Shown in pieces: positions 9,988-19,235 of a stretch of DNA of 64,000 nucleotides (positions within the stretch are counted from its first letter, which is position 1; each line of letters starts with the position of its first letter). Both the position numbers and the translations under genes were made by a program. The notes beneath the pieces are model-generated. The model did no database searches, had not been told where the DNA came from, and was given only the letters and a program-made list of their open reading frames with translations. This stretch comes from Amycolatopsis umgeniensis (GTDB taxonomy: Bacteria; Actinomycetota; Actinomycetes; Mycobacteriales; Pseudonocardiaceae): contig NZ_JACHMX010000001.1 in assembly GCF_014205155.1 (NCBI RefSeq), positions 8,432,001 to 8,496,000 on the forward strand, written 5' to 3'.

Positions 9988-12900
9988 ATGAGGTCACACC
10001 GCCTGAGATCGCAGTGGACGATCCGCGGACTGGTCGTCGTCCTGGCCGCGTCCTTGATCCCCGCACTGACCACCTCGATGCCGAACGCGTCCGCGGCTCC
10101 CGCCGCGAACGAGCCGCCGCTCTCGCCGCCGGCGCGATCGGTGCCCGTGGCGAAGGAGACCCGCAAGTCCCGGGAGCCGGATCAGACCTCGCGTCGCGCG
10201 TTGTCGAACAACCAGCAACCGGTCACGGAGAAACCGGGTTCCGGGCTTCCGGCGGCCACGCCGCTTTCGCCGACCGCGACCTGGGACATCAACACCCACG
10301 CCGGCGACTTCAGCTGGTCTTACCCCATGAAAGTGCCGCCCGCGCCCGGCGGGTTCGCGCCGAAGGTCGCCTTGTCGTACCAGTCTTCGGCCGTCGACGG
10401 CGCGACCAGCGAGACCAACAACCAGCCTTCGTGGATCGGGGACGGCTGGAGCATGTGGCCGGGGTTCATCGAGCGGTCGTACTGGTCGTGCGCGGACGAC
10501 GACGCCAAGACGGGAGACCTGTGCTGGCGCAGTGACAACGCGACAGCGTCCTACGGTGACGGCGGCGGCATGCTCATTTGCTGTGACGGCAGCGGGAAGT
10601 GGCGCTTGAAGGGTGACGACGGCGCGCGGATCGAACGCCGCAACGGGCTCGCGAACGGTGACGAGTTCGGCGAGCACTGGGTGATCACCACGGTCGACGG
10701 GACCCAGTACTGGTTTGGCTCGGAGGTGGACTCGAAGTCGACCTGGACCGTCCCCGTATTCGGCGACGACGCCAACGAACCCTGCCACAGGGCCACTTTC
10801 GACACCTCGCACTGCGACCGTGCCTGGCGATGGAACCTCGACAAGGTCATCGATCGCAACGGCAACGTGATCCGCTACTACTACGCGCCCGAGTCGAACT
10901 CCTACGGGTTCAACACCAAGGACGCCGCGAGATCCTACATCCGCGGCGGAACGCTCGAGAGGATCGACTACGGACTCCACGAACCGGCCACCGGCCCGGC
11001 GACCGGGAGAGTGGAGTTCGCCACCGCGAAGCGATGTGTCGCGGGCTCCACGTGTACCGAGGACCAGCGGGGAAACTGGCCCGACACCCCGCTGAAGATG
11101 TCCTGTGGCGGTCCGACGTGCAAAGAGCATTCACCGAGCTTCTGGACGACTCAGCGGCTGGACTCCGTGACGACCAAGGTGTGGCGGGGGTCGTCCTACG
11201 AGCCGGTGGATCGATGGACGCTGGACCAGACCTTTCCGCGGCTGGGCGACGTCAACGCCGAGCAGAAGGAAAGCGCGGTGCTGTGGTTGAAGGGAATCAA
11301 GCACACCGGCCTGGTGGGCGGCGCCCTCGACATGCCACCGGTCACGTTCGACGGAACCCTGATGCCCAACAGGGTCGACGGTGACAAGGACGGATACGCA
11401 CCCTTGAACCGCTACCGGATCACCGGGGTGATTTCCGAGTACGGCGGTGTGGTCGCCGTCGACTACGCCCCACCGGACTGCAAGGCGGGCCAGGCCATGC
11501 CCGCCAATCCGGAGACCAATCAGATGCGCTGCTTCCCGGTCCGGTGGGCGCCGCCCGGGCACGAACCGCGTGTCGACTACTTCCACAAGTACGTCGTCTC
11601 GTCGGTGACGCGAACCGACATGATCGCCACCAACCCCGAGCACACCACCCGGTACGAGTACCTGGACGGTGCGGCCTGGCACTGGAACACCTCCGAGTTC
11701 GTCAAGGAGGACAAGAAGACGTGGAACGAATTCCGCGGTTTCGGCAGGGTGCGGATCACCGAAGGCGCCGACCCGGCCCAGGATCCCGGCCGTAGCCCGA
11801 GAACGATGTCGGAACTGCGCTACTACCGCGGCATGGACTCCGACCGGCTGCCGAACAACGGCAGGCGGCCGGTCTCCGTCACCGACTCCGTCGGCGACGG
11901 CCAGAGCAGCCGCAAGGACGACGAATGGTTGCGGAGCTTCAACTTCGAGACGACGACCTACGGCTCCGACTCCGCCACGAACCCGCCCGTGGTCAGCAGG
12001 GTCGTCAGCCACCCGGATTGGCGCGGGCCGACGGCGAGCAGGGGCGAATACCACGCCTACCTCGTCCGGCCGGGCCGGGCGCGGACCTTCACGGCGCTCA
12101 GTAGCGGAGGCTGGCGGGTCACGGAGACCAAAACCGGTTACGACGACCGGGGGCTGCCCGTCCAGATGGACGACCTCGGCGACGTCGCGACCGCGGAAGA
12201 CGATCTGTGCACCACCGCGACTTACGCGCGGGACGAGAACACCTGGCATCTGACCCGCAAGACCCGTGAGGAGACGGTTTCCGTCGCCTGCGGGGGTGCT
12301 GCCCGGTATCCGGAGGACGCGGTCTCCGACACGCTGTTCGGCTATGACGGCAAAGGGAACGTGAACCGGACCGAGGTGGCGAAGGAACGCCCGGCCACCG
12401 GCCCGGTGTACGTCAAGACCAGCGAACTCTCGCACGACATCCATGGCAGGGTGACGCAGTCGACCGATGCGCTCGGCAACGTCGGCAAGACCGGCTACCT
12501 GCCGGCGACCGGCGGCCCGGTCACCCAGGTCACCACGACAAGCCCGCCTACGGCCGCGGTCCCGGCGGGGCTGGTGACCACCGCGACGCTCGAAACCGCG
12601 TTCGGTGCGGCGGTCAAGGTGGTCGATCCCAACGGCCGGGTGACCGAGACGAGCTTGGACCCCTTGGGCCGCAAGGCGCAGTTGTGGCTGCCGAACCGCC
12701 GTCGGGCGAGCAACCCGGAGGGCAGCCTCAAGTTCGGCTATCTGGTCCGGCGCGACGACTCGACCGTGGTGACCACGTCCAAGATCGGCCCCAACGGTGT
12801 CCACGTGACCAAGAACGAGGTGTACGACGGCCTGCTGCGCCTCCGGCAGACCCAGGCGCCCGCGGTCGGTATGCGGGAGGAGAACGCCAGGGAAATCCCG

Positions 12901-15789
12901 TTCGAAGAAGGCAGGCTGATCACGGACACCCGATACGACTCGCACGGCAGGCCCTACAAGCAGACGAACCCGTACTTCAACGACGGGCCGGTCGACACGA
13001 GCCTGTGGCGTGCCTCCGACGCCGAAGTCCCCGGTATGACCAGGAAGAAGTTCGACGGTGCCGGCAGGGTGGTGGAAACGGTCCACCAGGCGGGCTCGTC
13101 GGACGAGTGGGCGACCTACACCGGCTACGACGGCGATCGTGTGCACACCACCCCGCCTGCCGGTGGGACGGCGACGACGGCCGTCTCCGACGCGAAGGGC
13201 AGGACCGTCGAACTGCGTCAGTACCACGGGCCGAAGCCCGAGGGACCCCACGACGTCACCCGGTACCGGTACACCCCGGCGGGCAAACTGGCGGGCGTGA
13301 CCGGTCCGGACAACGCGATCTGGTCGTACGGATACGACCTGCGCGGCCGGAAGACCCTGTCGTCCGACCTCGACGCCGGCCAGGTGTCGATGACCTATGA
13401 CGATCTCGGCCGGCTGACCGGCACGAAGGACGCACTCGGGAAGATCCTCGCGACCACCTACGACCCGCTCGGCCGCAAGACCGCGCTGTATGCGGACAGC
13501 CCGTCCGGGCCCAAGCTGGCGGAGTGGACCTTCGACACGGCACAGTTCGGCAAGGGAATGCCCGCCTCGTCGAGCAGGTACGTCGACGGGAACACCTACA
13601 GCTCCACGATCAGCGGCTACACGGCACTGAACAATCCGCTGTCGACCGCGGTCACCATCCCGGGCTCGGAAGGCAAACTGTCGGGCACCTACCAGCGCAA
13701 CTTCGCCTATGGACAGGACGGCACGCTCACCGGCGAGACCTATCCCGCCGTCCCGGCGGCCGGGACGACCGAAACCTCACTCGAGCAGACCGTCAGCTAC
13801 CAGATGGACAACAGCGGTCATCCGACGTCGACCCAAACCGGCACGGGAACCCCGCTCGTCTTCGAAACGCACTACACGCGCTACGGAGAGGTCCAGCGCC
13901 TCGAGCAAGGCAACGTCGGCAGCCGGGCTTGGCAATCGTTCTCCTACGACGCGAGCACGCGCCGTCCCGACCGGTTCGCCGTGCACGCCGAAGTCCCGCA
14001 TCCGATCCAGTCCGATGTCCGGTACACCTACGACCAGGCGGGGAACATCACATCGACGGCCGACGTGCCGATCGGTTCTCCCTCCGACGTGCAGTGCTTC
14101 CGGTACGACAGCATGCGCAGACTGACCGAAGCGTGGACAGCGGCACAGAACGACTGGTCGGCGGAGGCCGGCTGCAAGGCCGAACCGACAGCGGGACAGG
14201 GACCCGCTCCCTACTGGAATTCCTACCGCCACGCTCCCGGCGGGAACCGGCTGGAAGAAACGAAGCGGAATCCGACGGCTGCGGTCACCCGCGGCTACGC
14301 CTATGCGGGTGACCGGCAACCGCAGCCCCACACGCTGCGGTCGGTCAGCGATCCTGCCGGGTCGGAGACCTTCGAATACGACGCCAAAGGACAGACCACG
14401 AAGCGGACCAAGCCCGGGCTCGGCCAAGACATGACCTGGGACGAGGAAGGGCACCTCACCTCGGTCTCGGCCAACGGCAAGACGACGTCCTTCGTCTACG
14501 CGCCGGGCGGCTCGCGGCTACTGCGGAAGGACCCCGCCGGGACCACGCTGTACCTGGGCAAGCAGGAGATCCGCCTGCCCGCGGGCGCCGACAAACCGGT
14601 CGTCACCCGCTACTACACGCATGGCGACAAGACCATCGCCGTGCACGACGGCAACGCCCTGAACTGGCTTGCCGGCGACCATCAGGGCACCGCCCAGATC
14701 GCCATCGACAGCAAATCCTCGACCGTGACCAAACGGCGCCAGGACCCGTACGGCGCGCCGCGTGGCGAGGTCGGCACGTGGCCGAGTGAGCGCGGCTTCG
14801 TCGGGGGAACCCAGGACGCCTCGACCGGCCTCACCCACCTGGGCGCGCGCGAATACGACCCCGGTACCGGGAGATTCCTGTCCGTCGACCCGGTCATGGA
14901 CCCGGCCGATCCGCAGCAGATGCAAGGTTATGCCTACGCCAACGCCAGTCCCGTCACCATGAGCGACCCGACCGGCCTCGCTCCCTGCAGCGGGCCCGAC
15001 GGCGTCGGCTGCAGAATGGACGACGAGGTCGCGAGGTGCTGCAGCGGACCGGAGAAGCTCCGGCACAACGTCCCGCCACCGCCGTCGCAGGACCAGTTGC
15101 GGGACAGAAGCAAGAAGTCCAACGAGGCCAAGAAGCGCGCGGAACGCACCTTCACCCCGTGGGGATCCAAGCGCAACCCGGTCAACATCGACATCGATTC
15201 CTCACCCTGCCCTTGGGCGGGTCCGGGCTCGTCGATCCTCGAATGCGGGCCTTCGGTCCGATACTCGGTGTGCGACGACTTCCGCCTGCTCACCGGGACC
15301 TGCCTGTCGGGTGAAGAAGCGTACCGCGAGATCCAGCGGCAGGAGCGGGACAAGGCTGCTTTGGCCGAGTACGAGGAGAAGGAGAGGAAACGCAAAGCGG
15401 AGAAACCCGTCGGGTCGACCGGCAACTGTCTCGGGGGCGATGCCCAACTCGTCATCGTCATAGGTGTCAAGCGCTGCACCATGACAGACGATCTGGGTAA
15501 CAAAAGGACGATGTGGTCCTTCAAGATCGGCGCCGGGCCGGGCATCGGCGCGAGCTTGAGTTCGTCCAAATCGTTCGACAAGAAGCGCGTCGACAAACTG
15601 GGCGGCGGAGCCGTTTTCACCGAGTCCGGAGCGTCGTTCGGCCCCATCGGTTTCGGGGCGTCCACCTCGTTCGACGTGGACGGATCAGGAGCCTTGAGCC
15701 CTGACCCGTCGGTCGAGGCCGGAAATTCGATCGGCGTGGGAGGGTCTCCGTTCAACGCGGGATACGAATACAGTTTCGAGGGGTTCTAG
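9988..15789 (+). CDS. Secreted RHS/YD-repeat polymorphic-toxin-like protein
   Basis: 1933 aa. The ATG at 9988 is preferred over the GTG at 9973 because GAGAGGA lies 6 nt upstream of it; a signal peptide follows (basic start, hydrophobic VVVLAASLIPAL). Many YD repeats (G-R-x-x-x-x-x-Y-D pattern) fill the middle. The RHS core motif YDPGTGRFLSVDP...DPTGL lies near residues 1623-1665. RHS shells encapsulate a variable C-terminal effector; here that tip is about 268 aa, with a charged KERKRKAEK helix and then a Gly/Ser-rich, beta-like end (GAGPGIGASL...). No nuclease, ADP-ribosyltransferase or deaminase motif was recognised in it. It is coupled to the LamG gene 11 bp upstream. Confidence 0.9.
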   Translation: MRSHRLRSQWTIRGLVVVLAASLIPALTTSMPNASAAPAANEPPLSPPARSVPVAKETRKSREPDQTSRRALSNNQQPVTEKPGSGLPAATPLSPTATWDINTHAGDFSWSYPMKVPPAPGGFAPKVALSYQSSAVDGATSETNNQPSWIGDGWSMWPGFIERSYWSCADDDAKTGDLCWRSDNATASYGDGGGMLICCDGSGKWRLKGDDGARIERRNGLANGDEFGEHWVITTVDGTQYWFGSEVDSKSTWTVPVFGDDANEPCHRATFDTSHCDRAWRWNLDKVIDRNGNVIRYYYAPESNSYGFNTKDAARSYIRGGTLERIDYGLHEPATGPATGRVEFATAKRCVAGSTCTEDQRGNWPDTPLKMSCGGPTCKEHSPSFWTTQRLDSVTTKVWRGSSYEPVDRWTLDQTFPRLGDVNAEQKESAVLWLKGIKHTGLVGGALDMPPVTFDGTLMPNRVDGDKDGYAPLNRYRITGVISEYGGVVAVDYAPPDCKAGQAMPANPETNQMRCFPVRWAPPGHEPRVDYFHKYVVSSVTRTDMIATNPEHTTRYEYLDGAAWHWNTSEFVKEDKKTWNEFRGFGRVRITEGADPAQDPGRSPRTMSELRYYRGMDSDRLPNNGRRPVSVTDSVGDGQSSRKDDEWLRSFNFETTTYGSDSATNPPVVSRVVSHPDWRGPTASRGEYHAYLVRPGRARTFTALSSGGWRVTETKTGYDDRGLPVQMDDLGDVATAEDDLCTTATYARDENTWHLTRKTREETVSVACGGAARYPEDAVSDTLFGYDGKGNVNRTEVAKERPATGPVYVKTSELSHDIHGRVTQSTDALGNVGKTGYLPATGGPVTQVTTTSPPTAAVPAGLVTTATLETAFGAAVKVVDPNGRVTETSLDPLGRKAQLWLPNRRRASNPEGSLKFGYLVRRDDSTVVTTSKIGPNGVHVTKNEVYDGLLRLRQTQAPAVGMREENAREIPFEEGRLITDTRYDSHGRPYKQTNPYFNDGPVDTSLWRASDAEVPGMTRKKFDGAGRVVETVHQAGSSDEWATYTGYDGDRVHTTPPAGGTATTAVSDAKGRTVELRQYHGPKPEGPHDVTRYRYTPAGKLAGVTGPDNAIWSYGYDLRGRKTLSSDLDAGQVSMTYDDLGRLTGTKDALGKILATTYDPLGRKTALYADSPSGPKLAEWTFDTAQFGKGMPASSSRYVDGNTYSSTISGYTALNNPLSTAVTIPGSEGKLSGTYQRNFAYGQDGTLTGETYPAVPAAGTTETSLEQTVSYQMDNSGHPTSTQTGTGTPLVFETHYTRYGEVQRLEQGNVGSRAWQSFSYDASTRRPDRFAVHAEVPHPIQSDVRYTYDQAGNITSTADVPIGSPSDVQCFRYDSMRRLTEAWTAAQNDWSAEAGCKAEPTAGQGPAPYWNSYRHAPGGNRLEETKRNPTAAVTRGYAYAGDRQPQPHTLRSVSDPAGSETFEYDAKGQTTKRTKPGLGQDMTWDEEGHLTSVSANGKTTSFVYAPGGSRLLRKDPAGTTLYLGKQEIRLPAGADKPVVTRYYTHGDKTIAVHDGNALNWLAGDHQGTAQIAIDSKSSTVTKRRQDPYGAPRGEVGTWPSERGFVGGTQDASTGLTHLGAREYDPGTGRFLSVDPVMDPADPQQMQGYAYANASPVTMSDPTGLAPCSGPDGVGCRMDDEVARCCSGPEKLRHNVPPPPSQDQLRDRSKKSNEAKKRAERTFTPWGSKRNPVNIDIDSSPCPWAGPGSSILECGPSVRYSVCDDFRLLTGTCLSGEEAYREIQRQERDKAALAEYEEKERKRKAEKPVGSTGNCLGGDAQLVIVIGVKRCTMTDDLGNKRTMWSFKIGAGPGIGASLSSSKSFDKKRVDKLGGGAVFTESGASFGPIGFGASTSFDVDGSGALSPDPSVEAGNSIGVGGSPFNAGYEYSFEGF

Positions 15790-15803
15790 CGCTCGAGCGT
15801 CGG

Positions 15804-15835
15804 CGGTGGCTGCCGGGCAGGTCCGGCAGCCACCG
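15804..15835 (+). terminator. GC-rich hairpin terminator after the RHS gene
   Basis: A 13-bp perfect stem (15804-15816 with 15823-15835) and a 6-nt loop lie 14 bp after the RHS stop codon. There is no T-run, as is usual for actinomycete intrinsic terminators. It separates the LamG-RHS transcript from the DUF1345 gene. Confidence 0.65.
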
Positions 15836-15966
15836 GGAGCTCGTGCCAGTAGGCGCCGCGCCAACTTTCAGGCCGCGTGGGCGCTCGATCGGCTAGTCGG
15901 ACCGCTTCAGCTCACAGTCCCCGTGCTTTCGCCCTCGGTAGCGTGCTGGGAGACGATGACGGCGTG

Positions 15967-16572
15967 ATGCGGAAGCTGATGTTGCTGCTCGAACTGCTCC
16001 TCGCCGTCCTCGGTGTGGTCTGGCTGGTCTCGTTCCTCCGGGACGGGTCGTCGCTCGTCCCGTTGCTGGTGTGGGACGTGGTCGCGATCGGGTACCTGGT
16101 CACCGGCTGGCTGGAGATGCGCCGCGAGCTGCCCGCCCACACTCCCGAGGATCTGCGTTCGCTCGCCGGCCCACGCTGGTACACGCAGCTCTTCGCCCTG
16201 GTGATCAGCTGCTCCGGACTGGCCGGTGGCCTCATGGTGATCGCCAACCGCGGCGAGGACGAGATCAACCAGGCCGCCCAGGCGATCGCCGCGGCGACCA
16301 TCCTGTTGTCCTGGCTGCTGCTGCATTCGGCGTTCGCGCAGATCTACGCACGGGAGTACGCCGCTGACCGCGGACTGGACTTCCCGGAGTGCCCGGTGCC
16401 GCAGTTCACCGAGTTCCTCTACTTCGCCATCACGATCGGGACGTCCTTCGCGGTCTCCGACGTCACCGTCACCAGCCGGCCGATGCGGCGCCGCGTTATC
16501 GTCCACAGCGTCGTCAGCTTCTTCTTCAACGCCGCGCTCATCGCCATCGCCATCGACTGGCTCAAAGGATGA
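15967..16572 (+). CDS. DUF1345 family multi-pass membrane protein
   Basis: The ATG at 15967, or GTG at 15964, follows GGGAGA. The product is about 201 aa with five or so hydrophobic segments. The C-terminal signature (FLYFAITIGTSFAVSDVTVT, then RRRVIVHSVVSFFFN) is characteristic of DUF1345 inner-membrane proteins, whose function is unknown. It follows the RHS gene by 177 bp, but a terminator hairpin lies between, so it is probably an independent gene. A role as immunity protein for the RHS tip cannot be excluded but has no direct support. Confidence 0.8.
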   Translation: MRKLMLLLELLLAVLGVVWLVSFLRDGSSLVPLLVWDVVAIGYLVTGWLEMRRELPAHTPEDLRSLAGPRWYTQLFALVISCSGLAGGLMVIANRGEDEINQAAQAIAAATILLSWLLLHSAFAQIYAREYAADRGLDFPECPVPQFTEFLYFAITIGTSFAVSDVTVTSRPMRRRVIVHSVVSFFFNAALIAIAIDWLKG

Positions 16573-16717
16573 CTCAAGGCCGCGGGAAGTAAGTGTTCCG
16601 CCTGCCGGTCGGCCTGCGCCGATTCCAACCTTGGCGGTCGCGAGCAGGAGAGGGGCGAGCACGGGCGACCAGCTCGGCGGACACACCCTCTGTGGTCCAG
16701 CGGATACACCAGAATTG

Positions 16718-17542
16718 TCAGCCGCCGGTGGGTTCGGGCCATGTCAGGCTGGCGCCGAGTGCTGTGGTGAGGCGGGTGATCGTCTGGCGGCTGGTCTGGT
16801 CGCCGGCGTGTTCGGGGAGCCAGGCGCCGGCGATGTAGGCGGCGACGATGTCGGCGGTCGTGCAGGCTGCGGCGAGGCATTCTTCGATCTGGGCGAGGGA
16901 GGGGCCGGGGCCGGAGGGGAAACGCGCGCCGGGTAGTTGGGCGCCGTCGATGACGTCGATGTCGAGGTGGAGGTAGACGGGGACGTCGCCGAGGTGGCTG
17001 AGGGCGGAGGTGATCGCGGCGGGGTTTGCGGGGACGCGGCGGACGTGGCTGGTGGTGAGGGCGTCGCGCTCGGCGGGGTCGAGGTCGCGGGCGTCGGCGA
17101 GCACGACTCTGGAGTCGGGGATGGGGGAGAGGTCGAGTGTGTCGTCGAACAGGCCGGGAGTGCGGCCGGTCAGCATGGCCAGCGCCATGCCGCCGAGGTA
17201 GCCGCTGGTCGAGATCGTGGGGCTGTTGAAGTCGCCGTGGGCGTCCAGCCAGAGCACGGCCAGGTCGCGGTGGCGGCGCTGCAGCCCGGCGACCGCCGCG
17301 CGGGAGGTGGGGCAGTCGCCGGAAAGCACCAGGGGGCGGGCGGCTTGTGTCACCGCGCCGAGGGCGGCTTGGTGTAGCAGGCTCATCCGAGCGGGAACGG
17401 GCCCGGCAGGGAGTACGGGGAATTCGACCCGAGTCGCGGCCGTGGGGGTCGGCAAGGCCGGGATGTGCTCGTCGAGGTGCCAGGGCGTAACGATCAGATC
17501 CCACGTGCCATCGGCTCTCTGTTCGGCCACGAACTCTCTCAC
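16718..17542 (-). CDS. Arginase/agmatinase-family metallohydrolase
   Basis: About 274 aa, starting at GTG 17542 behind GGAGAAA (an in-frame GTG at 17530 is an alternative). The ureohydrolase metal-binding signatures are present in order: SGDCP (about residue 74), WLDAHGDFN (about 97) and LDIDVID (about 197). These hold the Asp and His ligands of a binuclear Mn site; the usual His of the GGDH motif is Cys here, as also happens in divergent arginase-family members. It should hydrolyse a guanidino or amidino substrate, but which one cannot be read from sequence. It stands alone, between convergent and divergent neighbours. Confidence 0.82.
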   Translation of the reverse strand: MREFVAEQRADGTWDLIVTPWHLDEHIPALPTPTAATRVEFPVLPAGPVPARMSLLHQAALGAVTQAARPLVLSGDCPTSRAAVAGLQRRHRDLAVLWLDAHGDFNSPTISTSGYLGGMALAMLTGRTPGLFDDTLDLSPIPDSRVVLADARDLDPAERDALTTSHVRRVPANPAAITSALSHLGDVPVYLHLDIDVIDGAQLPGARFPSGPGPSLAQIEECLAAACTTADIVAAYIAGAWLPEHAGDQTSRQTITRLTTALGASLTWPEPTGG

Positions 17543-17866
17543 TTTCTCCGGCGGGTCGGTCAGTGCGGCACCACCATTCTGTCCTGATTCGACGGCGTTC
17601 GATCAGTGTCGGGGCAGCAGGTGACGGCAAACGGTGCGCGGTCGGCGGCCTGGTGCCGGGTTCGTCGGCGCCGACCGCGCCGTGTCGTCCTCGGGCGCTG
17701 CCACGGACAACTTCAGTCTGTACGCTCGACGCTGGATATGCGTCAGCTCCACACCTCATGATCGGGCCAATCCGCCTCGGTACCGCGAGCGGGTCGTCCA
17801 GTTGGGCCATCTGCGCTTCAAGAGATGGCGTAGCGGGTTTACTTGAATCAATAATCAGGTCAGCAT
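17543..17866. other. Intergenic region, 324 bp, no gene supported
   Basis: This lies upstream of the arginase-family gene and downstream of the I36-like gene. An open + strand frame here is Arg-rich with no recognisable domain and is treated as noncoding. It must hold the arginase-family promoter; no clear -10/-35 pair was recognised. Confidence 0.5.
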
Positions 17867-18259
17867 TTATCTAATGCAGACCAGTCTTACGCCGTCGATT
17901 ACGTCGATATTCCCGGCGTTGAGATTATTGCCGTTCGTGAAGGGGCCTATGGTCTCCACGGGCGCCCAGCGCGTACCGGTCCAGTTCAGCATTTGCGCAG
18001 TCGCGTGTGTTGTGCGGTTCCAGTAGGAGTCGGCCCGGTCTCCCAAGCCCTTGGCGCCGATGTTGTAGACCGCGCCTCCGCAATTGATTCCTTTCCAGAA
18101 CAGCCCGTCTCCGTTGTAGTGGTCGTATAAGCAGAACCATTTGTCTGGACAGTCGTACCATGTGCCGGGCCGAGCGGACGCCGGTGCTGCGAGGCCCGTG
18201 GTCAGCAGGACTGCCACGGCGGCTATAGTGGAAAGCGACAATTTTCTTTTCTTGAACAT
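17867..18259 (-). CDS. Secreted peptidase inhibitor family I36-like protein
   Basis: 130 aa from ATG 18259 (MFKKRKLSLS), with GGAGG 5 nt upstream; a longer frame to 18286 lacks a site. A clear signal peptide (basic, then TIAAVAVLLTTGLAAPASA) precedes a small Cys-containing domain beginning DCPDKWFCLYDH and continuing GDGLFWKGINCGG. This resembles the I36 (SMPI-like) fold found in many actinomycete exported proteins. If active it would inhibit a secreted protease outside the cell. The four mature cysteines could form two disulfides. It is downstream of, and in the same direction as, the tandem-repeat secreted protein. Confidence 0.75.
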   Translation of the reverse strand: MFKKRKLSLSTIAAVAVLLTTGLAAPASARPGTWYDCPDKWFCLYDHYNGDGLFWKGINCGGAVYNIGAKGLGDRADSYWNRTTHATAQMLNWTGTRWAPVETIGPFTNGNNLNAGNIDVIDGVRLVCIR

Positions 18260-18385
18260 TGATCCTCCGGTTCGTCCGGGTGTCACCGAACGTGGTTTCG
18301 TTGAAAATCAATTCTCGGGCCTGTGCGCTGCCGCCGCGTCCGGCCCGGCCTCCCGGGCCATCCGATTGCGCTTAGGTCGGCCGTG

Positions 18386-18991
18386 CTAGCTGTTGCTATA
18401 GCATTCGAATCCCTGGTTGGGATTGTCGATTTCGGATATGGAGATGAATCCCGCAACGCCTGTCGCTCTGTTGTACACCAGATTCCAGAATCGGGTGCCG
18501 CGCCACTCGTCACCGGTGACGTAACACAGGTCGAGGAGGATGTCGGTGGGCTGTGCCATTCCCACGTAAGTGCTGCCGAGCAGGGCTTGGGAATGAATGC
18601 TGGTGGAGAGCTTGGTGTGCGTCCGGTAGTAGTTTCCCTTGTATCCTCCCTGATCGGAGGAGTAGCAATTGTAGACTTGCAGGTCGTCGCGGATCTCGGT
18701 TTCGGAAACGAATCCCGCGACGCCTGTCGCCTTGTTGTACACCAGATCCCACATGGTGCTGCCGTTCCATGAGTCGCCGACGACATAGCACATGTCCCGG
18801 ATCTCGTCGTTGCTGTTGACCGCCCCCGTGTAGGCGCTGCCAAGGAGTGCTTGAGAGTGTTGCGATGTGGAGACCTTTGTTCTCGTGAGGTACGGGCCGG
18901 AAATGGGGTTGGACTCGCTGGGAGCTGCGTCGGCGACCCCGGCCAGTATCAGTCCGAGAGCCAAGACAGTGATGCAGGCTTTCTTGAGCAT
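18386..18991 (-). CDS. Secreted protein made of two tandem SH3-like repeats
   Basis: 201 aa from ATG 18991, with GAAGGAAGG about 6 nt upstream. The signal peptide is MLKKACITVLALGLILAG, cleaved near ADA. The mature protein is two homologous copies of about 75 residues. Each contains HSQALLGS, then LCYV or MCYV, (V/T)GD, LVYN(K/R)ATGVAGF, and ends in a Cys-containing NCYS or ECYS. The repeated VAGF-(V/I)-S element suggests bacterial SH3-like domains, which bind cell-wall peptides; that assignment is tentative. The same direction and proximity suggest co-expression with the I36-like exported protein. No enzyme domain is attached. Confidence 0.75.
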   Translation of the reverse strand: MLKKACITVLALGLILAGVADAAPSESNPISGPYLTRTKVSTSQHSQALLGSAYTGAVNSNDEIRDMCYVVGDSWNGSTMWDLVYNKATGVAGFVSETEIRDDLQVYNCYSSDQGGYKGNYYRTHTKLSTSIHSQALLGSTYVGMAQPTDILLDLCYVTGDEWRGTRFWNLVYNRATGVAGFISISEIDNPNQGFECYSNS

Positions 18992-19034
18992 CCGGTTCCT
19001 TCCTTCTTTAGGACCGTATGAGACGGGCTTCGAG

Positions 19035-19077
19035 TTTAGTGATGTACAGAGCCCCCTGGCTTGGAAATATGTAAGGC
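19035..19077 (+). repeat. Imperfect direct repeat, copy A
   Basis: It begins TTTAGTGATGTACAG and ends TTGGAAATATGTAAGGC. Copy B lies 159 bp downstream. The match is strongest at the 3' end, TTGGAAA(T/A)ATGTAAGGC, with 16 of 17 identical. It lies upstream of the secreted-protein gene and may be a duplicated promoter or regulator site. Confidence 0.6.
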
Positions 19078-19193
19078 TGCCGGACAGAGCCGCAGGGCAG
19101 CGGCATCTCTGCGTGATGGCTCATCTGGAGGTGCCCGCACCAGCGTGCGCCGATCGCTGAACCCGCGTGGACGCCTCGGCCGGCTTGGTTTAG

Positions 19194-19235
19194 TTTAGCG
19201 GCGCACAGCACCACTGGATTGGAAAAATGTAAGGC
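19194..19235 (+). repeat. Imperfect direct repeat, copy B
   Basis: It begins TTTAGCGGCGCACAG and ends TTGGAAAAATGTAAGGC, one base shorter than copy A. It sits closer to the AraC gene. No coding sequence is involved. Confidence 0.6.

Noticed and set aside
6146..10066. A very long open frame on the minus strand across the LamG gene
   Set aside because: It is the antisense of a well-supported signal-peptide/LamG gene, is Arg/Pro/Val-rich with no domain, and long shadows are normal at this GC content.
11131..13251. A 706-codon minus-strand frame across the RHS gene
   Set aside because: No domain, opposite to clear YD repeats; a GC-driven shadow frame.
15964..16572. DUF1345 protein as cognate immunity protein of the RHS tip
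   Set aside because: A strong hairpin separates the genes, spacing is 177 bp, and DUF1345 occurs widely outside toxin loci.
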